64,000 bases of DNA from Bacillus siamensis KCTC 13613 (lineage in GTDB: Bacteria; Bacillota; Bacilli; Bacillales; Bacillaceae), in assembly GCF_000262045.1 (NCBI RefSeq), contig NZ_AJVF01000039.1, forward strand, positions 868,001 through 932,000, written 5' to 3'. The position numbers and the translations under genes were made by a program. How positions within the stretch are numbered: position 1 is the stretch's first letter; each line of letters begins with the position of its first letter. The notes under the pieces are model-generated. The model did not search any database. It was given only the letters and a program-made list of their open reading frames with translations, and was not told the origin of the DNA. Positions 19,555-27,468 of the stretch are shown in pieces.

Positions 19555-20106
19555 ATGAAAAAAGCATTTATTTGCATTGATTATACGAATGATTTTGCAG
19601 CAGAGAACGGAGCATTAACCTGCGGAGAACCCGCAAGGCAAATTGAGGATAAGATTGTCAGTTTGACGCAAGCATTTATAGAAAATGGTGATTACGTTGT
19701 CTTTGCGGTAGATTCACATGATGCAGACGATGACTTTCATCCGGAAACACGCCTGTTTCCTCCGCATAATATCAACGGCACGGAGGGCAAAGAGCTGTAC
19801 GGAAAGCTCTCGCCTCTTTATGAGAAACATAAACACGCAAAAAACGTAAGCTACATGGAAAAATCGAGATATTCTGCTTTTGCTGGAACGGATTTAGAGC
19901 TGAAACTGCGGGAACGGCAGATCACTGAACTGCATCTTGCGGGCCTGTGCACCGACATCTGCGTTCTTCACACGGCGGTTGACGCCTACAACAAGGGCTT
20001 TCAGATCGTCATTCATCAAAACGCTGTGGCAAGCTTTAATCCGGAAGGGCATGAATGGGCGCTGTCCCATTTTAAGAACAGCATCGGAGCGCAAGTGGCA
20101 GAGTAA
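19555..20106 (+). CDS. pncA: Nicotinamidase PncA (YueJ)
   Basis: A 183-residue isochorismatase-fold hydrolase that converts nicotinamide to nicotinate and ammonia for NAD salvage. Catalytic Asp9 (CIDYTNDF), the metal-site VDSHDADD, the catalytic lysine in MEKSRYSAF and the nucleophile cysteine in GLCTDICV are all present. The start is the ATG at 19555; an in-frame ATG 18 bases earlier overlaps the GGGGAGG ribosome site. It lies 17 bases ahead of pncB, which uses its product, so the two form a salvage operon. Confidence 0.95.
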   Translation: MKKAFICIDYTNDFAAENGALTCGEPARQIEDKIVSLTQAFIENGDYVVFAVDSHDADDDFHPETRLFPPHNINGTEGKELYGKLSPLYEKHKHAKNVSYMEKSRYSAFAGTDLELKLRERQITELHLAGLCTDICVLHTAVDAYNKGFQIVIHQNAVASFNPEGHEWALSHFKNSIGAQVAE

Positions 20107-20123
20107 GGAAGGGGAAAACAATT

Positions 20124-21590
20124 TTGGTGGAGCATGGTTTTAAAGACGACAGTTTGTCTTTACATACAGATCTTTATCAAATTAATATGGCCGAAACGTA
20201 CTGGAGAGACGGCATTCATGAGAAAAAAGCAATTTTTGAGCTTTTTTTCAGAAAGCTTCCTTTTGAAAACGGCTATGCGGTATTTGCGGGCTTAGAAAAA
20301 GCAATCGAATACTTGGAGAACTTCAAGTTTACTGACAGCGATCTGAACTATTTAAAAACGGAATTGCACTATGCTGATGATTTCATTGATTATTTGCGGG
20401 ATCTGTCATTTACCGGATCTCTTTACAGCATGAAAGAAGGAGAGCTTGTCTTTAACAACGAACCGATTATGCGGGTCGAAGCGCCCCTCATTGAAGCGCA
20501 GCTGATTGAGACGGCTCTGCTTAACATTGTGAATTACCAAACATTAATCGCCACGAAAGCGGCCCGCATTAAAGGCGTAGTCGGTGATGAAGACGCCCTT
20601 GAATTCGGAACGCGGCGCGCCCATGAAATGGATGCGGCTATGTGGGGAGCAAGAGCGGCTCTGATCGGCGGCTTCAGCGCGACGAGTAATGTAAGAGCCG
20701 GCAAGCGTTTTAATATACCGGTATCCGGCACGCACGCTCATGCACTCGTGCAAGCGTACCGCGATGAGTACACGGCTTTTAAGAAATATGCGGAGACGCA
20801 CAGAGACTGCGTGTTCCTCGTCGATACGTACGATACGATCCGTTCAGGCATGCCGAATGCGATTAAAGTCGCGAAAGAATTCGGCGACCGGATCAACTTC
20901 ATCGGCATCCGCTTAGACAGCGGGGACTTGGCGTACCTGTCAAAAAAAGCGCGTGAAATGCTTGATGAAGCGGGTTTCAAAGACGCGAAGGTTATTGCTT
21001 CAAGCGATCTTGATGAGCACACGATATTAAATCTGAAATCCCAGGGAGCGAAAATCGATACATGGGGAGTCGGCACAAAGCTGATTACCGCATACGATCA
21101 GCCGGCCCTCGGCGCGGTTTACAAGCTTGTCGCCATTGAAGAGAACGGCAAACTGACCGACACCATCAAGATTTCGTCGAACCCTGAAAAAGTGACAACG
21201 CCGGGAAGAAAGAAAGTATACCGGATTATCAACAAGCTGAACCACCACTCGGAAGGGGATTATATCGCTCTTTATGACGAGCGGGTAAATGACCAGAAAC
21301 GTTTAAAAATGTTCCATCCCGTTCACACGTTCGTCAGCAAATTCGTCACTGATTTCTATGCGAAAGACCTGCATGAGCCGATTTTTGAAAACGGCGTTTT
21401 ATGCTATGATAATCCCGAAATCACCGACATCCAGCAATACGTGCAGGATAACCTCAAACTTCTGTGGGAGGAATACAAACGGATCAGCAAGCCGGAAGAA
21501 TATCCGGTTGATTTAAGCGAAGACTGCTGGAGCAACAAGATGCAGCGGATTCATGAGATCAAAAGCAAGCTGAAACGGGAACTTGAATAG
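20124..21590 (+). CDS. pncB: Nicotinate phosphoribosyltransferase PncB (YueK)
   Basis: A 488-residue enzyme that joins nicotinate to PRPP to make nicotinate mononucleotide, the second step of the Preiss-Handler route. The N-terminal LHTDLYQINMAETYW, the central GTRRAHEMDAAMWGARAA, the SGTHAHALVQ histidine segment and the FIGIRLDSGDL motif are typical. It starts at TTG 20124, 9 bases after AAGGAAGGGG; an adjacent in-frame GTG at 20127 is the alternative. It is translated directly after pncA and closed by a terminator. Confidence 0.95.
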   Translation: MVEHGFKDDSLSLHTDLYQINMAETYWRDGIHEKKAIFELFFRKLPFENGYAVFAGLEKAIEYLENFKFTDSDLNYLKTELHYADDFIDYLRDLSFTGSLYSMKEGELVFNNEPIMRVEAPLIEAQLIETALLNIVNYQTLIATKAARIKGVVGDEDALEFGTRRAHEMDAAMWGARAALIGGFSATSNVRAGKRFNIPVSGTHAHALVQAYRDEYTAFKKYAETHRDCVFLVDTYDTIRSGMPNAIKVAKEFGDRINFIGIRLDSGDLAYLSKKAREMLDEAGFKDAKVIASSDLDEHTILNLKSQGAKIDTWGVGTKLITAYDQPALGAVYKLVAIEENGKLTDTIKISSNPEKVTTPGRKKVYRIINKLNHHSEGDYIALYDERVNDQKRLKMFHPVHTFVSKFVTDFYAKDLHEPIFENGVLCYDNPEITDIQQYVQDNLKLLWEEYKRISKPEEYPVDLSEDCWSNKMQRIHEIKSKLKRELE

Positions 21591-21600
21591 AAGACAAAGC

Positions 21601-21630
21601 AGCCTTTCCTTTCTCTGGAAAGGCTTTTTG
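21601..21630 (+). terminator. Terminator after pncB
   Basis: AGCCTTTCC / GGAAAGGCT stem and TTTTTG tail, 11 bases after the pncB stop. Confidence 0.92.
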
Positions 21631-21662
21631 TTTGCGATAATATTTTTCACATTTAGACAAAA

Positions 21663-21685
21663 TTCGTCAAATTATTTGATATACT
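21663..21685 (+). promoter_or_regulatory. pdeH promoter region with a Spo0A-box-like site
   Basis: A TATACT -10 (21680-21685) lies 35 bases before the ATG. TTCGTCAAA at 21663-21671 matches the Spo0A box consensus TTTGTCRAA at 8 of 9 positions and sits between the -35 and -10 regions. Repression of this gene (yuxH) by Spo0A~P is known in B. subtilis, so the position makes sense. Confidence 0.6.
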
Positions 21686-21719
21686 TATGTTCGAAGGCCG
21701 CATCTAAGGGGGTAAATGA

Positions 21720-22943
21720 ATGAAGGTGTTTGTTGCCAGACAGCCTATCTTCAACAGGAATGAACAGGTTGTTGCTTATGAACTTCTTTACCGGGAGAGC
21801 GAAGAGAACCGTTATTCGGCCGCAGACGGAGATAAAGCTACGACTGATCTCATTATTAACAGCTTTATCAACATCGGAATCGAAAAACTGACTGAGGGAA
21901 AACGCTGCTTTGTGAATTTTACAGAAAGCCTGATGTTTTCAGATCTCCCTACCTCCTTTGATCCTGACCAGCTCATTATCGAAATTCTTGAGGACATACC
22001 GATCACTCCGGCTCTGATCTCAAGATGCAGACAGCTGAAGAAACTAGGATATACATTAGCACTTGATGATTTTTACGCCATCAATCCGGCAAATGAAGAA
22101 TTATTGGAACAGCTGATGAAATATATTGATATTTTAAAAATCGACTTTTTGCAATCCTCGCGTCTGGAACGCAAAAAAATCATTCAGACGTACAGCTGTA
22201 AAAGTCTGATTTATTTAGCGGAAAAAGTGGAGACAAGAAAAGATTACAAACAGGCGGCCATAGACGGCTTTCACCTGTTTCAAGGATATTTTTTCAGTGA
22301 ACCGCGTGTCATCAGCGGGAATGATCTGACGTTTCATTTTCATTCTTACTACCAGCTTTTAAACGAATTAAACCAAGACCAGCCCGATATAGAGCGCGTG
22401 ACGGAATACATAGAACAGGACGTTACATTATCGTATCAGATTCTGCGTTTTTTAAACGGATCGCAGACAAGGCTGAAAAAAAAGATAGACAGCATCCGGC
22501 AGGCCATCATGATGCTTGGGCTGAATGAGATTAAGCGTTTGATTTACATTCTTTCATTCAGAGATTTAACGGCGAAAAGCCACTCAAGCCAAAAAGAAAT
22601 CATTAAGATTTCCTTAATCAGGGCCAAGCTGTGCGAACTGCTTGCGAAAAGGACCGGAAGACCGCAGCCCGCTTCCTACATGCTGATCGGCATGTTTTCA
22701 CTCATCGATACGCTTCTCCACAGGGAGCTGGAGGATATCGTCAAAGAACTGCCTTTAATTGATGAAGTCGGACAGGCGCTGCTCGGTTATGAAAACGATT
22801 ATTATAAGATGCTCGGGCTCGTCAAAGCCATTGAATGCAACAACTGGGACTGTGACGAATGGGGAAAAGAACTGGACAAAGAAGCAGCGTATGAATGTTA
22901 CTTGCAGGCAATCGAATGGTGCCGGCAGCTGATCGTGGATTGA
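21720..22943 (+). CDS. pdeH: c-di-GMP phosphodiesterase PdeH (YuxH), EAL-HDOD protein
   Basis: A 407-residue protein with an N-terminal EAL domain and a C-terminal HDOD domain. The EAL signature reads EIL (IIEILEDIP, about residue 84). Other active-site blocks are present: LDDFYAI, ILKIDFL, LAEKVET and FQGYFFSEP. In B. subtilis this is the main c-di-GMP phosphodiesterase and promotes motility. The HDOD part (about 200-400) is thought to be regulatory. It has no membrane segments. The ATG follows GGGGG. It is convergent with yuzC, 4 bases apart. Confidence 0.93.
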   Translation: MKVFVARQPIFNRNEQVVAYELLYRESEENRYSAADGDKATTDLIINSFINIGIEKLTEGKRCFVNFTESLMFSDLPTSFDPDQLIIEILEDIPITPALISRCRQLKKLGYTLALDDFYAINPANEELLEQLMKYIDILKIDFLQSSRLERKKIIQTYSCKSLIYLAEKVETRKDYKQAAIDGFHLFQGYFFSEPRVISGNDLTFHFHSYYQLLNELNQDQPDIERVTEYIEQDVTLSYQILRFLNGSQTRLKKKIDSIRQAIMMLGLNEIKRLIYILSFRDLTAKSHSSQKEIIKISLIRAKLCELLAKRTGRPQPASYMLIGMFSLIDTLLHRELEDIVKELPLIDEVGQALLGYENDYYKMLGLVKAIECNNWDCDEWGKELDKEAAYECYLQAIEWCRQLIVD

Positions 22944-22947
22944 TGCT

Positions 22948-23289
22948 TTAAGCTGACCACCTGAGGGCGATGATGAACCGGCTTTGCTCCCTGATCAGAC
23001 TGACGCGGATGCCGTCGGGATTAAATGTCACGTCAAAGTCATTTTTGATGCCGGTCTGCTTAATGAGCCGCTTGACCGCTGCGGCGTCAGATGATTCCGC
23101 TGCGGTGAGGATGCGGCGCGCAAGCTCTTTTGACGCCGACAGCCGCGCAAGAAACAGACGGGCATCCTCCAGCATGCCCGCAGCGTCTTTTGCGGACGCT
23201 GTCAAAATATTTGCGGAAGCCTGGGGGGCAGGCGCAGGATTGCGGTACGGCGCGGCGAAAACAGGGCAGCATAGATACACATAATGCAT
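22948..23289 (-). CDS. yuzC: YuzC, small conserved protein
   Basis: A 113-residue protein beginning MHYVYLCCPVFAAPYRNP. It is rich in Ala and Ser in the middle and ends in a strand pattern (DVTFNPDGIRVSLIREQSRFIIALRW). The ATG at 23289 lies 7 bases behind AGGAAGGAGG; the in-frame ATG at 23316 precedes that site. The same gene lies between yuxH and degQ in B. subtilis. The N-terminal hydrophobic stretch is short and not a clear signal peptide. Function unknown. Confidence 0.78.
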   Translation of the reverse strand: MHYVYLCCPVFAAPYRNPAPAPQASANILTASAKDAAGMLEDARLFLARLSASKELARRILTAAESSDAAAVKRLIKQTGIKNDFDVTFNPDGIRVSLIREQSRFIIALRWSA

Positions 23290-23358
23290 GCGGCGGCCTC
23301 CTTCCTGAGATAACATTCGTTATATATGAGTATAGGCCGCGTGATAACGAGTTATGAC

Positions 23359-23392
23359 ATGCAAAAAGACCACAATGCGGGGGTTGCGGTCT
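23359..23392 (-). other. Strong hairpin with T tracts on both strands, upstream of yuzC
   Basis: The arms AAAAGACCACAA and TTGCGGTCTTTT pair with one A-C mismatch on the plus strand; on the minus strand the same position is a G-U pair and a T5 tract follows. It therefore looks like a terminator for a leftward transcript that starts between here and degQ, or a leader hairpin of yuzC. No gene with a start codon and ribosome site was found that would end here. Confidence 0.5.
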
Positions 23393-23608
23393 TTTCGGTG
23401 TTTGTCGGTGGATATGCGACGCTGTTCGCCCATTCTGTTTTGAAATTGCGACGACGGGGACTATAGTCCTTGTCAGTTTGTCGGAAAACCGTTAAAAAAA
23501 CAGCAGAACCACAAAATTGATCTGCTTCATCCTAAACGTCTGCCTTTATCGTAGTTATATAGTCCTGTTCGTTAAATGCTCCATTCGGGACTATGGGATT
23601 ATCGAGGT
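23393..23608. repeat. Non-coding gap upstream of degQ with repeated GGACTAT / ATAGTCC motifs
   Basis: The gap 23290-23716 has no supportable gene. It contains the 12-bp palindrome GGACTATAGTCC (23458-23469), then TATAGTCC (23558-23565) and GGGACTATGG (23587-23596), which together form an inverted repeat with 7-bp arms and a 22-base loop. Thus one 7-mer occurs four times, in both orientations, within 140 bases. Spacing and symmetry suggest a protein-binding array or RNA structure. DegU and ComA are known to control degQ in B. subtilis; this motif does not match the ComA consensus. Confidence 0.5.
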
Positions 23609-23624
23609 TTGCGGTGTCACGCAG
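23609..23624 (+). promoter_or_regulatory. ComA box upstream of degQ
   Basis: TTGCGG-TGTC-ACGCAG closely matches the ComA consensus TTGCGGnnnnCCGCAA. It is about 55-70 bases upstream of a CATACA -10-like element (23673-23678), the distance normal for ComA-activated promoters. Phosphorylated ComA from the operon just downstream would thus raise degQ expression. Confidence 0.75.
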
Positions 23625-23716
23625 ATACTTTTACACTATTAGTAACAGATCAAATACCTAGGACTCGTTCACCATACACAATTCATTGATCTTTCAAAAA
23701 AAGGAGTGTGGAAACG

Positions 23717-23857
23717 GTGGAAAAGAAATTAGAAGAAGTAAAGCAATTATTATTCCGACTTGAAAATGATATCAGAGAAACAACCGACTCTTTACGAAAC
23801 ATTAACAAAAGCATTGATCAGCTCGATAAATTCTCATATGCAATGAAAATTTCTTAA
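23717..23857 (+). CDS. degQ: Pleiotropic regulator DegQ
   Basis: A 46-residue protein, start GTG at 23717, 10 bases behind AAGGAG. It reads MEKKLEEVKQLLFRLEND at the N-terminus and ends LDKFSYAMKIS, nearly identical to B. subtilis DegQ. It is wholly helical. DegQ stimulates phosphotransfer from DegS to DegU, raising degradative enzyme, poly-gamma-glutamate and lipopeptide production. It is a monocistronic gene with an upstream ComA box and its own terminator, placed directly before the comQXPA quorum-sensing cluster. Confidence 0.97.
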   Translation: MEKKLEEVKQLLFRLENDIRETTDSLRNINKSIDQLDKFSYAMKIS

Positions 23858-23886
23858 AAAGACTTGGAAACAAGTCTTTTTTTTGT
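23858..23886 (+). terminator. Terminator after degQ
   Basis: AAGACTT / AAGTCTT stem followed by eight T residues, directly after the degQ stop. Confidence 0.9.
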
Positions 23887-23987
23887 GCATTTTTCACCCA
23901 TTTCATGGATAAAGTATTATACGATTGTTAAAAAAACAAAAACCCGCTGTCTTTCATCACCTGCATTTAGTAAAATAGAATGGGAGG

Positions 23988-24920
23988 GTGAAGACAATTA
24001 TTGAGCAAATGTGTTTAGATGCCGAAACGATTAAAGAGAAGATGAAGGAAATTGTGGAGCACAATATATGCAATACTAACCTGAAAATGTACCTTCTGAA
24101 ATTTATTGCATCAAAAGATTCATTTGGGTTTGCTGAATTGGCATATCAACATTACAAGGCGTTCAATGGCAGAGACACAGAGGCGATTTTAAACTTAGCC
24201 GTAGGTTTAGAATTATTAGTCCTGTCATACGACATTTATGATGATTTAGAAGATAATGATAATCTGAAAATGGAATGGATGAAAACAGGTCTCCCCATTA
24301 CGCTGAATACTGTAACAGCTCTCTATACATTAAGTATACAGGTTATGAATCAGGTTAGTGAAAACCCGTATTTTCTTAAGCAAATTTTAAACTTTGCTTT
24401 GAATTCAATTGAGGGCCAGCAAGATGATATTTTGAATGCACCGCAAACTGAAGAAGAGTGCTTGGAAATGATTAAGAATAAATCCGGCTCTTTAACTGCA
24501 ATGCCTTGCGTTATGGGAGCGATGCTGGCTACAGGAAATTTAAATCCAATCGTTCAATCATATTCGTATGAACTCGGAATAATATCCCAGATTGATAATG
24601 ATTATCAAGGTTTGTTTTACTTGAATAATGATTTTGTTCAACGAAAAAATACACTTGCTTATTTATATTTAAAAAAGAGATTCAATAAAGCTTCTGAAGA
24701 AATCTTACAGTGGTATGAAAACCCAGAGCTATTCAAAACCTTAAAGACTCGAGACATAAAAAAGAAATTAATTGAAGCAGGTGTAACTCAATACTTATTG
24801 GTTTTGAAACATTTGTCGTTAAAGAAAATAAAAAGTAAGATATTTGAATTGGAAATAGAAAGAAATAAATCGGAAACTTTATTAAATGCGATTGTTAATT
24901 TAGAGGAGGATGAAAGATAA
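23988..24920 (+). CDS. comQ: ComQ, isoprenyl transferase that modifies the ComX pheromone
   Basis: About 300 residues of the polyprenyl synthetase fold. The first aspartate-rich motif is YDDLED (about residue 84) and the second is QIDNDYQG. ComQ attaches a farnesyl or geranyl group to a tryptophan of ComX. The block is AT-rich and very divergent from laboratory B. subtilis ComQ, as expected of the polymorphic pherotype locus. The start is unclear. GTG 23988 overlaps GGGAGG; ATG 24009 has no good ribosome site; ATG 24042 (MKEIVEHN) matches the known B. subtilis N-terminus. An ATT at 23997 would have ideal spacing. The stop overlaps the comX start. Confidence 0.95.
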   Translation: MKTIIEQMCLDAETIKEKMKEIVEHNICNTNLKMYLLKFIASKDSFGFAELAYQHYKAFNGRDTEAILNLAVGLELLVLSYDIYDDLEDNDNLKMEWMKTGLPITLNTVTALYTLSIQVMNQVSENPYFLKQILNFALNSIEGQQDDILNAPQTEEECLEMIKNKSGSLTAMPCVMGAMLATGNLNPIVQSYSYELGIISQIDNDYQGLFYLNNDFVQRKNTLAYLYLKKRFNKASEEILQWYENPELFKTLKTRDIKKKLIEAGVTQYLLVLKHLSLKKIKSKIFELEIERNKSETLLNAIVNLEEDER

Positions 24921-25084
24921 TGCAGGAAATTGTAGGATACTTAACCAAAAATCCAGAAGTTTTAAATAAAGTGATTGAAGGCAATGCTAGTCTGATTGGA
25001 GTTAGCCAGGATCAAACAGATTGTGTTATAAATGCGTTTAAGGGTATAGATGTTATTTCCTTCGGCGGTGACTGGAAATATTGA
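24920..25084 (+). CDS. comX: ComX pre-pheromone
   Basis: A 54-residue precursor, ATG at 24920 overlapping the comQ stop (TAATG) and 10 bases behind GGAGG. The leader (MQEIVGYLTKNPEVLNKVI) resembles other ComX leaders. The C-terminal end is ISFGGDWKY, with a single tryptophan three residues from the end as the expected prenylation site. The exact length of the mature peptide cannot be told; it is probably within the last 6-10 residues. Ending in DWKY it differs from the laboratory-strain pheromone and recalls, from memory, the RO-H-1-type group. It is too short for standard gene finders. Confidence 0.95.
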   Translation: MQEIVGYLTKNPEVLNKVIEGNASLIGVSQDQTDCVINAFKGIDVISFGGDWKY

Positions 25085-25095
25085 GGCTGATATAA

Positions 25096-27387
25096 ATGAA
25101 GTCCAAGTACAATAAGATTTCAGTTGTCTTAATTCTGCTTACATTGGTATATGTCATTTATCTGACTTATATAAGCACAAATAATCTCTTAGTCGGCGCC
25201 ACAATTTCTGAAAATAAACAGGGCGAAATTAAAATAAAAGATGTAGAAGATTTTACAATGGCATATTACGCCGGAGTGCAAAAGGGAGATATAGTAAAGA
25301 ATATTAATCACCAAAATGTAAAGTCAATTAATATTCAAATGAATAAGCTGAAAAATGTAAACTCTATGGTTGTTGATAGAAACGGTCATGATATTGAGAT
25401 TAAGCTCAATTTATTTAATGACAGGAACTTCAGTACTTACTTAATACCGATAATTTTTTATGTAGTATGTTTATTTTGCTGTTTCTTCATCATCAAAATA
25501 AATGAAGAAAAAAACTTGAAATCTGCTTTGGTACTAATTGTATTTCTTTTGTCTGCTTCAATTGCATATATTAGTGCTGGAGGGTCGGCAAAAGGCGATC
25601 TGCTCAGCAGATGTATCATGTTGCTAACATTAATAACTGTACCATTAAATTATCTTCTGTTTCTTTATCATTACTTTAAAGAATTAGGTACAGTGCTTTT
25701 CAGCAAAAAAGTTTTTGTTTTGTATTTATTTCCAACTATAAATATATTATTTGAATTATTTCGGTCGCGATTATTTTTTGGTGATTTTATTCCAAAATTT
25801 AATTTGATTTCGTTTTTTCTTCTTTTTTTAATTGTAGCATATTATTTTATTGTTATTTTGAGAAGAAACAAAGATACTGATCAGGCACATATTATAAAGG
25901 TGCTTGTAGTAATAAATATATTGGCATTTTCGCCTTTTTTATGTCTGTATCTTATACCATATGTATTTTTTAATGATTATTATGTCTCTTCTTTCTTAAC
26001 AGCATCATTTATGCTGCTAATACCTTTTTCACTTGTATATCAATTCATGTCGAATAAAATATATAACGTTGATTTTATCTTAAGTAAGTTAAAATATTAC
26101 GGCTTTTTAGCTTTAACTCCAACTATAATTCTGGTTACGACAATAGAGTTATTACGTGAGCCGGAAGAGAATTTTTACAATCTCAAACTGACATTTTTAA
26201 TATACATTTTAATGTTAGCTGTTTTTTATTATAAAGAAATACTCGATTTCCGGTTTAAATTAAAAAGGGTCTCAGAAAGATTCAATTACCAAGACAGCAT
26301 TTATAAGTTTACCCAATTAATCAGAAACTCATCTTCTTTAAATCAGGTTTTTGGAGAGTTAAAAACCACCATTCTCGAAGTAACTCTTACGAGTAAAGTG
26401 TATATATTTGAAGTCACGTATGACGGAAATGTAAAGGCATTTGACGAAAGAGACTCAAGTTTGATAGATGATTATCAAGTGCTTTTAAATAGTGTTACTG
26501 TTGAGATAGGAAAAATAATGGAGTTTAATCAAGGTTTCGTAATGAAAGTAGGAGAACGGGGAGATAGATCATTCGTTGTTCTCTGTTTGTCTAAAATGAA
26601 TACGCCCCGCTTATCACGTGAAGAAATTTCTTGGTTAAAAACATTATCTTTTTACGTTAATGTTTCAATAGAAAACGTGATGAAAATCGAAGAACTGATG
26701 AATCATCTCGAAGATTTAAAGAAACAGGAGACAAACCCGGTCTGGCTCAAAAAGCTGATGTTTACGATCGAGGAAAAGCAACGGTCGGATCTGGCCCGTG
26801 ATCTGCATGATTCGGTGCTGCAGGATTTGATTTCTTTGAAGCGCCAGTGTGAGCTGTTTCTGGCTGATTTTAAAAGAGAAGAGCCTTGCCAGTTAGAGGT
26901 GCAGGACAAGCTTCATCAGATGAATGAGCAGATGTCGGATGTCATTTTGATGACCCGGGAGACGTGCCATGAGCTTCGGCCTCAGCTGCTGTATGATTTG
27001 GGTCTGGTCAAGGCGGTATCCAAGCTTGCCGCGCAGCAGCAGGAGCGTGCGCCGTTTCATATCCGTCTGAATACGGGCCGGTTTACGGCGGCGCTGGATT
27101 TGGATACGCAGCTGAATTTGTACCGCATCATTCAGGAATTTCTTTCGAATGCCATGAAGCATTCACAGGCCAATGAGGTGCTGATTATGCTGATCAGCAT
27201 TCAAAATAAAGTGATTCTGCATTATGAAGATGACGGGGTCGGGTGCAATCAGGAAGAAGGCGGCGGACAGTCGATGAGCATGGGGCTTTCGGGTATTAAG
27301 GAGCGCGTCCGTGCGCTTGACGGACGGATGAAAATCGACACAAGTGAAGGAAACGGTTTTAAAGCGGATATTGAAATGGAATTGTAA
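25096..27387 (+). CDS. comP: ComP, membrane sensor histidine kinase for ComX
   Basis: A 763-residue kinase. After a first helix (about 8-27) there is an external segment with a PDZ-like core (AYYAGVQKGDIVKNIN, about residues 55-70), then many further membrane helices to about residue 395. A GAF-like linker follows, then the HisKA_3 dimerisation region with the phospho-accepting His571 (LARDLHDSVLQD), and an HATPase domain (NAMKHS, DDGVGCN, MGLSGIKERV). Base composition shifts sharply near 26,700: the sensor half is AT-rich and divergent while the kinase half is typical of the chromosome. That is the usual mosaic of the comQXP pherotype locus. Start ATG with weak GAGG. Confidence 0.96.
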   Translation: MKSKYNKISVVLILLTLVYVIYLTYISTNNLLVGATISENKQGEIKIKDVEDFTMAYYAGVQKGDIVKNINHQNVKSINIQMNKLKNVNSMVVDRNGHDIEIKLNLFNDRNFSTYLIPIIFYVVCLFCCFFIIKINEEKNLKSALVLIVFLLSASIAYISAGGSAKGDLLSRCIMLLTLITVPLNYLLFLYHYFKELGTVLFSKKVFVLYLFPTINILFELFRSRLFFGDFIPKFNLISFFLLFLIVAYYFIVILRRNKDTDQAHIIKVLVVINILAFSPFLCLYLIPYVFFNDYYVSSFLTASFMLLIPFSLVYQFMSNKIYNVDFILSKLKYYGFLALTPTIILVTTIELLREPEENFYNLKLTFLIYILMLAVFYYKEILDFRFKLKRVSERFNYQDSIYKFTQLIRNSSSLNQVFGELKTTILEVTLTSKVYIFEVTYDGNVKAFDERDSSLIDDYQVLLNSVTVEIGKIMEFNQGFVMKVGERGDRSFVVLCLSKMNTPRLSREEISWLKTLSFYVNVSIENVMKIEELMNHLEDLKKQETNPVWLKKLMFTIEEKQRSDLARDLHDSVLQDLISLKRQCELFLADFKREEPCQLEVQDKLHQMNEQMSDVILMTRETCHELRPQLLYDLGLVKAVSKLAAQQQERAPFHIRLNTGRFTAALDLDTQLNLYRIIQEFLSNAMKHSQANEVLIMLISIQNKVILHYEDDGVGCNQEEGGGQSMSMGLSGIKERVRALDGRMKIDTSEGNGFKADIEMEL

Positions 27388-27406
27388 CCAATTTATCACC
27401 AAAATC

Positions 27407-27432
27407 GACTTGGCAGAAGCCAAGTCTTTTTA
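27407..27432 (+). terminator. Hairpin between comP and comA
   Basis: GACTTGGC / GCCAAGTC stem and a TTTTTAAT tail. It probably gives partial termination, since comA is also expected to be read from comQ. Confidence 0.75.
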
Positions 27433-27468
27433 ATAAAATGGAAATGAATGAGTAAAAGGGAGGAAACC

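Noticed and set aside
23393-23520. Minus-strand coding frame upstream of yuzC (long open stretch across the hairpin)
   Set aside because: It has no ATG/GTG/TTG with a ribosome site and begins right after a stop codon; the hairpin lies inside it.
23988-27387. Mobile element as the cause of the AT-rich com block
   Set aside because: No transposase, terminal repeats or integrase; the gene order is the standard one. Homologous exchange of the pherotype cassette explains it better.
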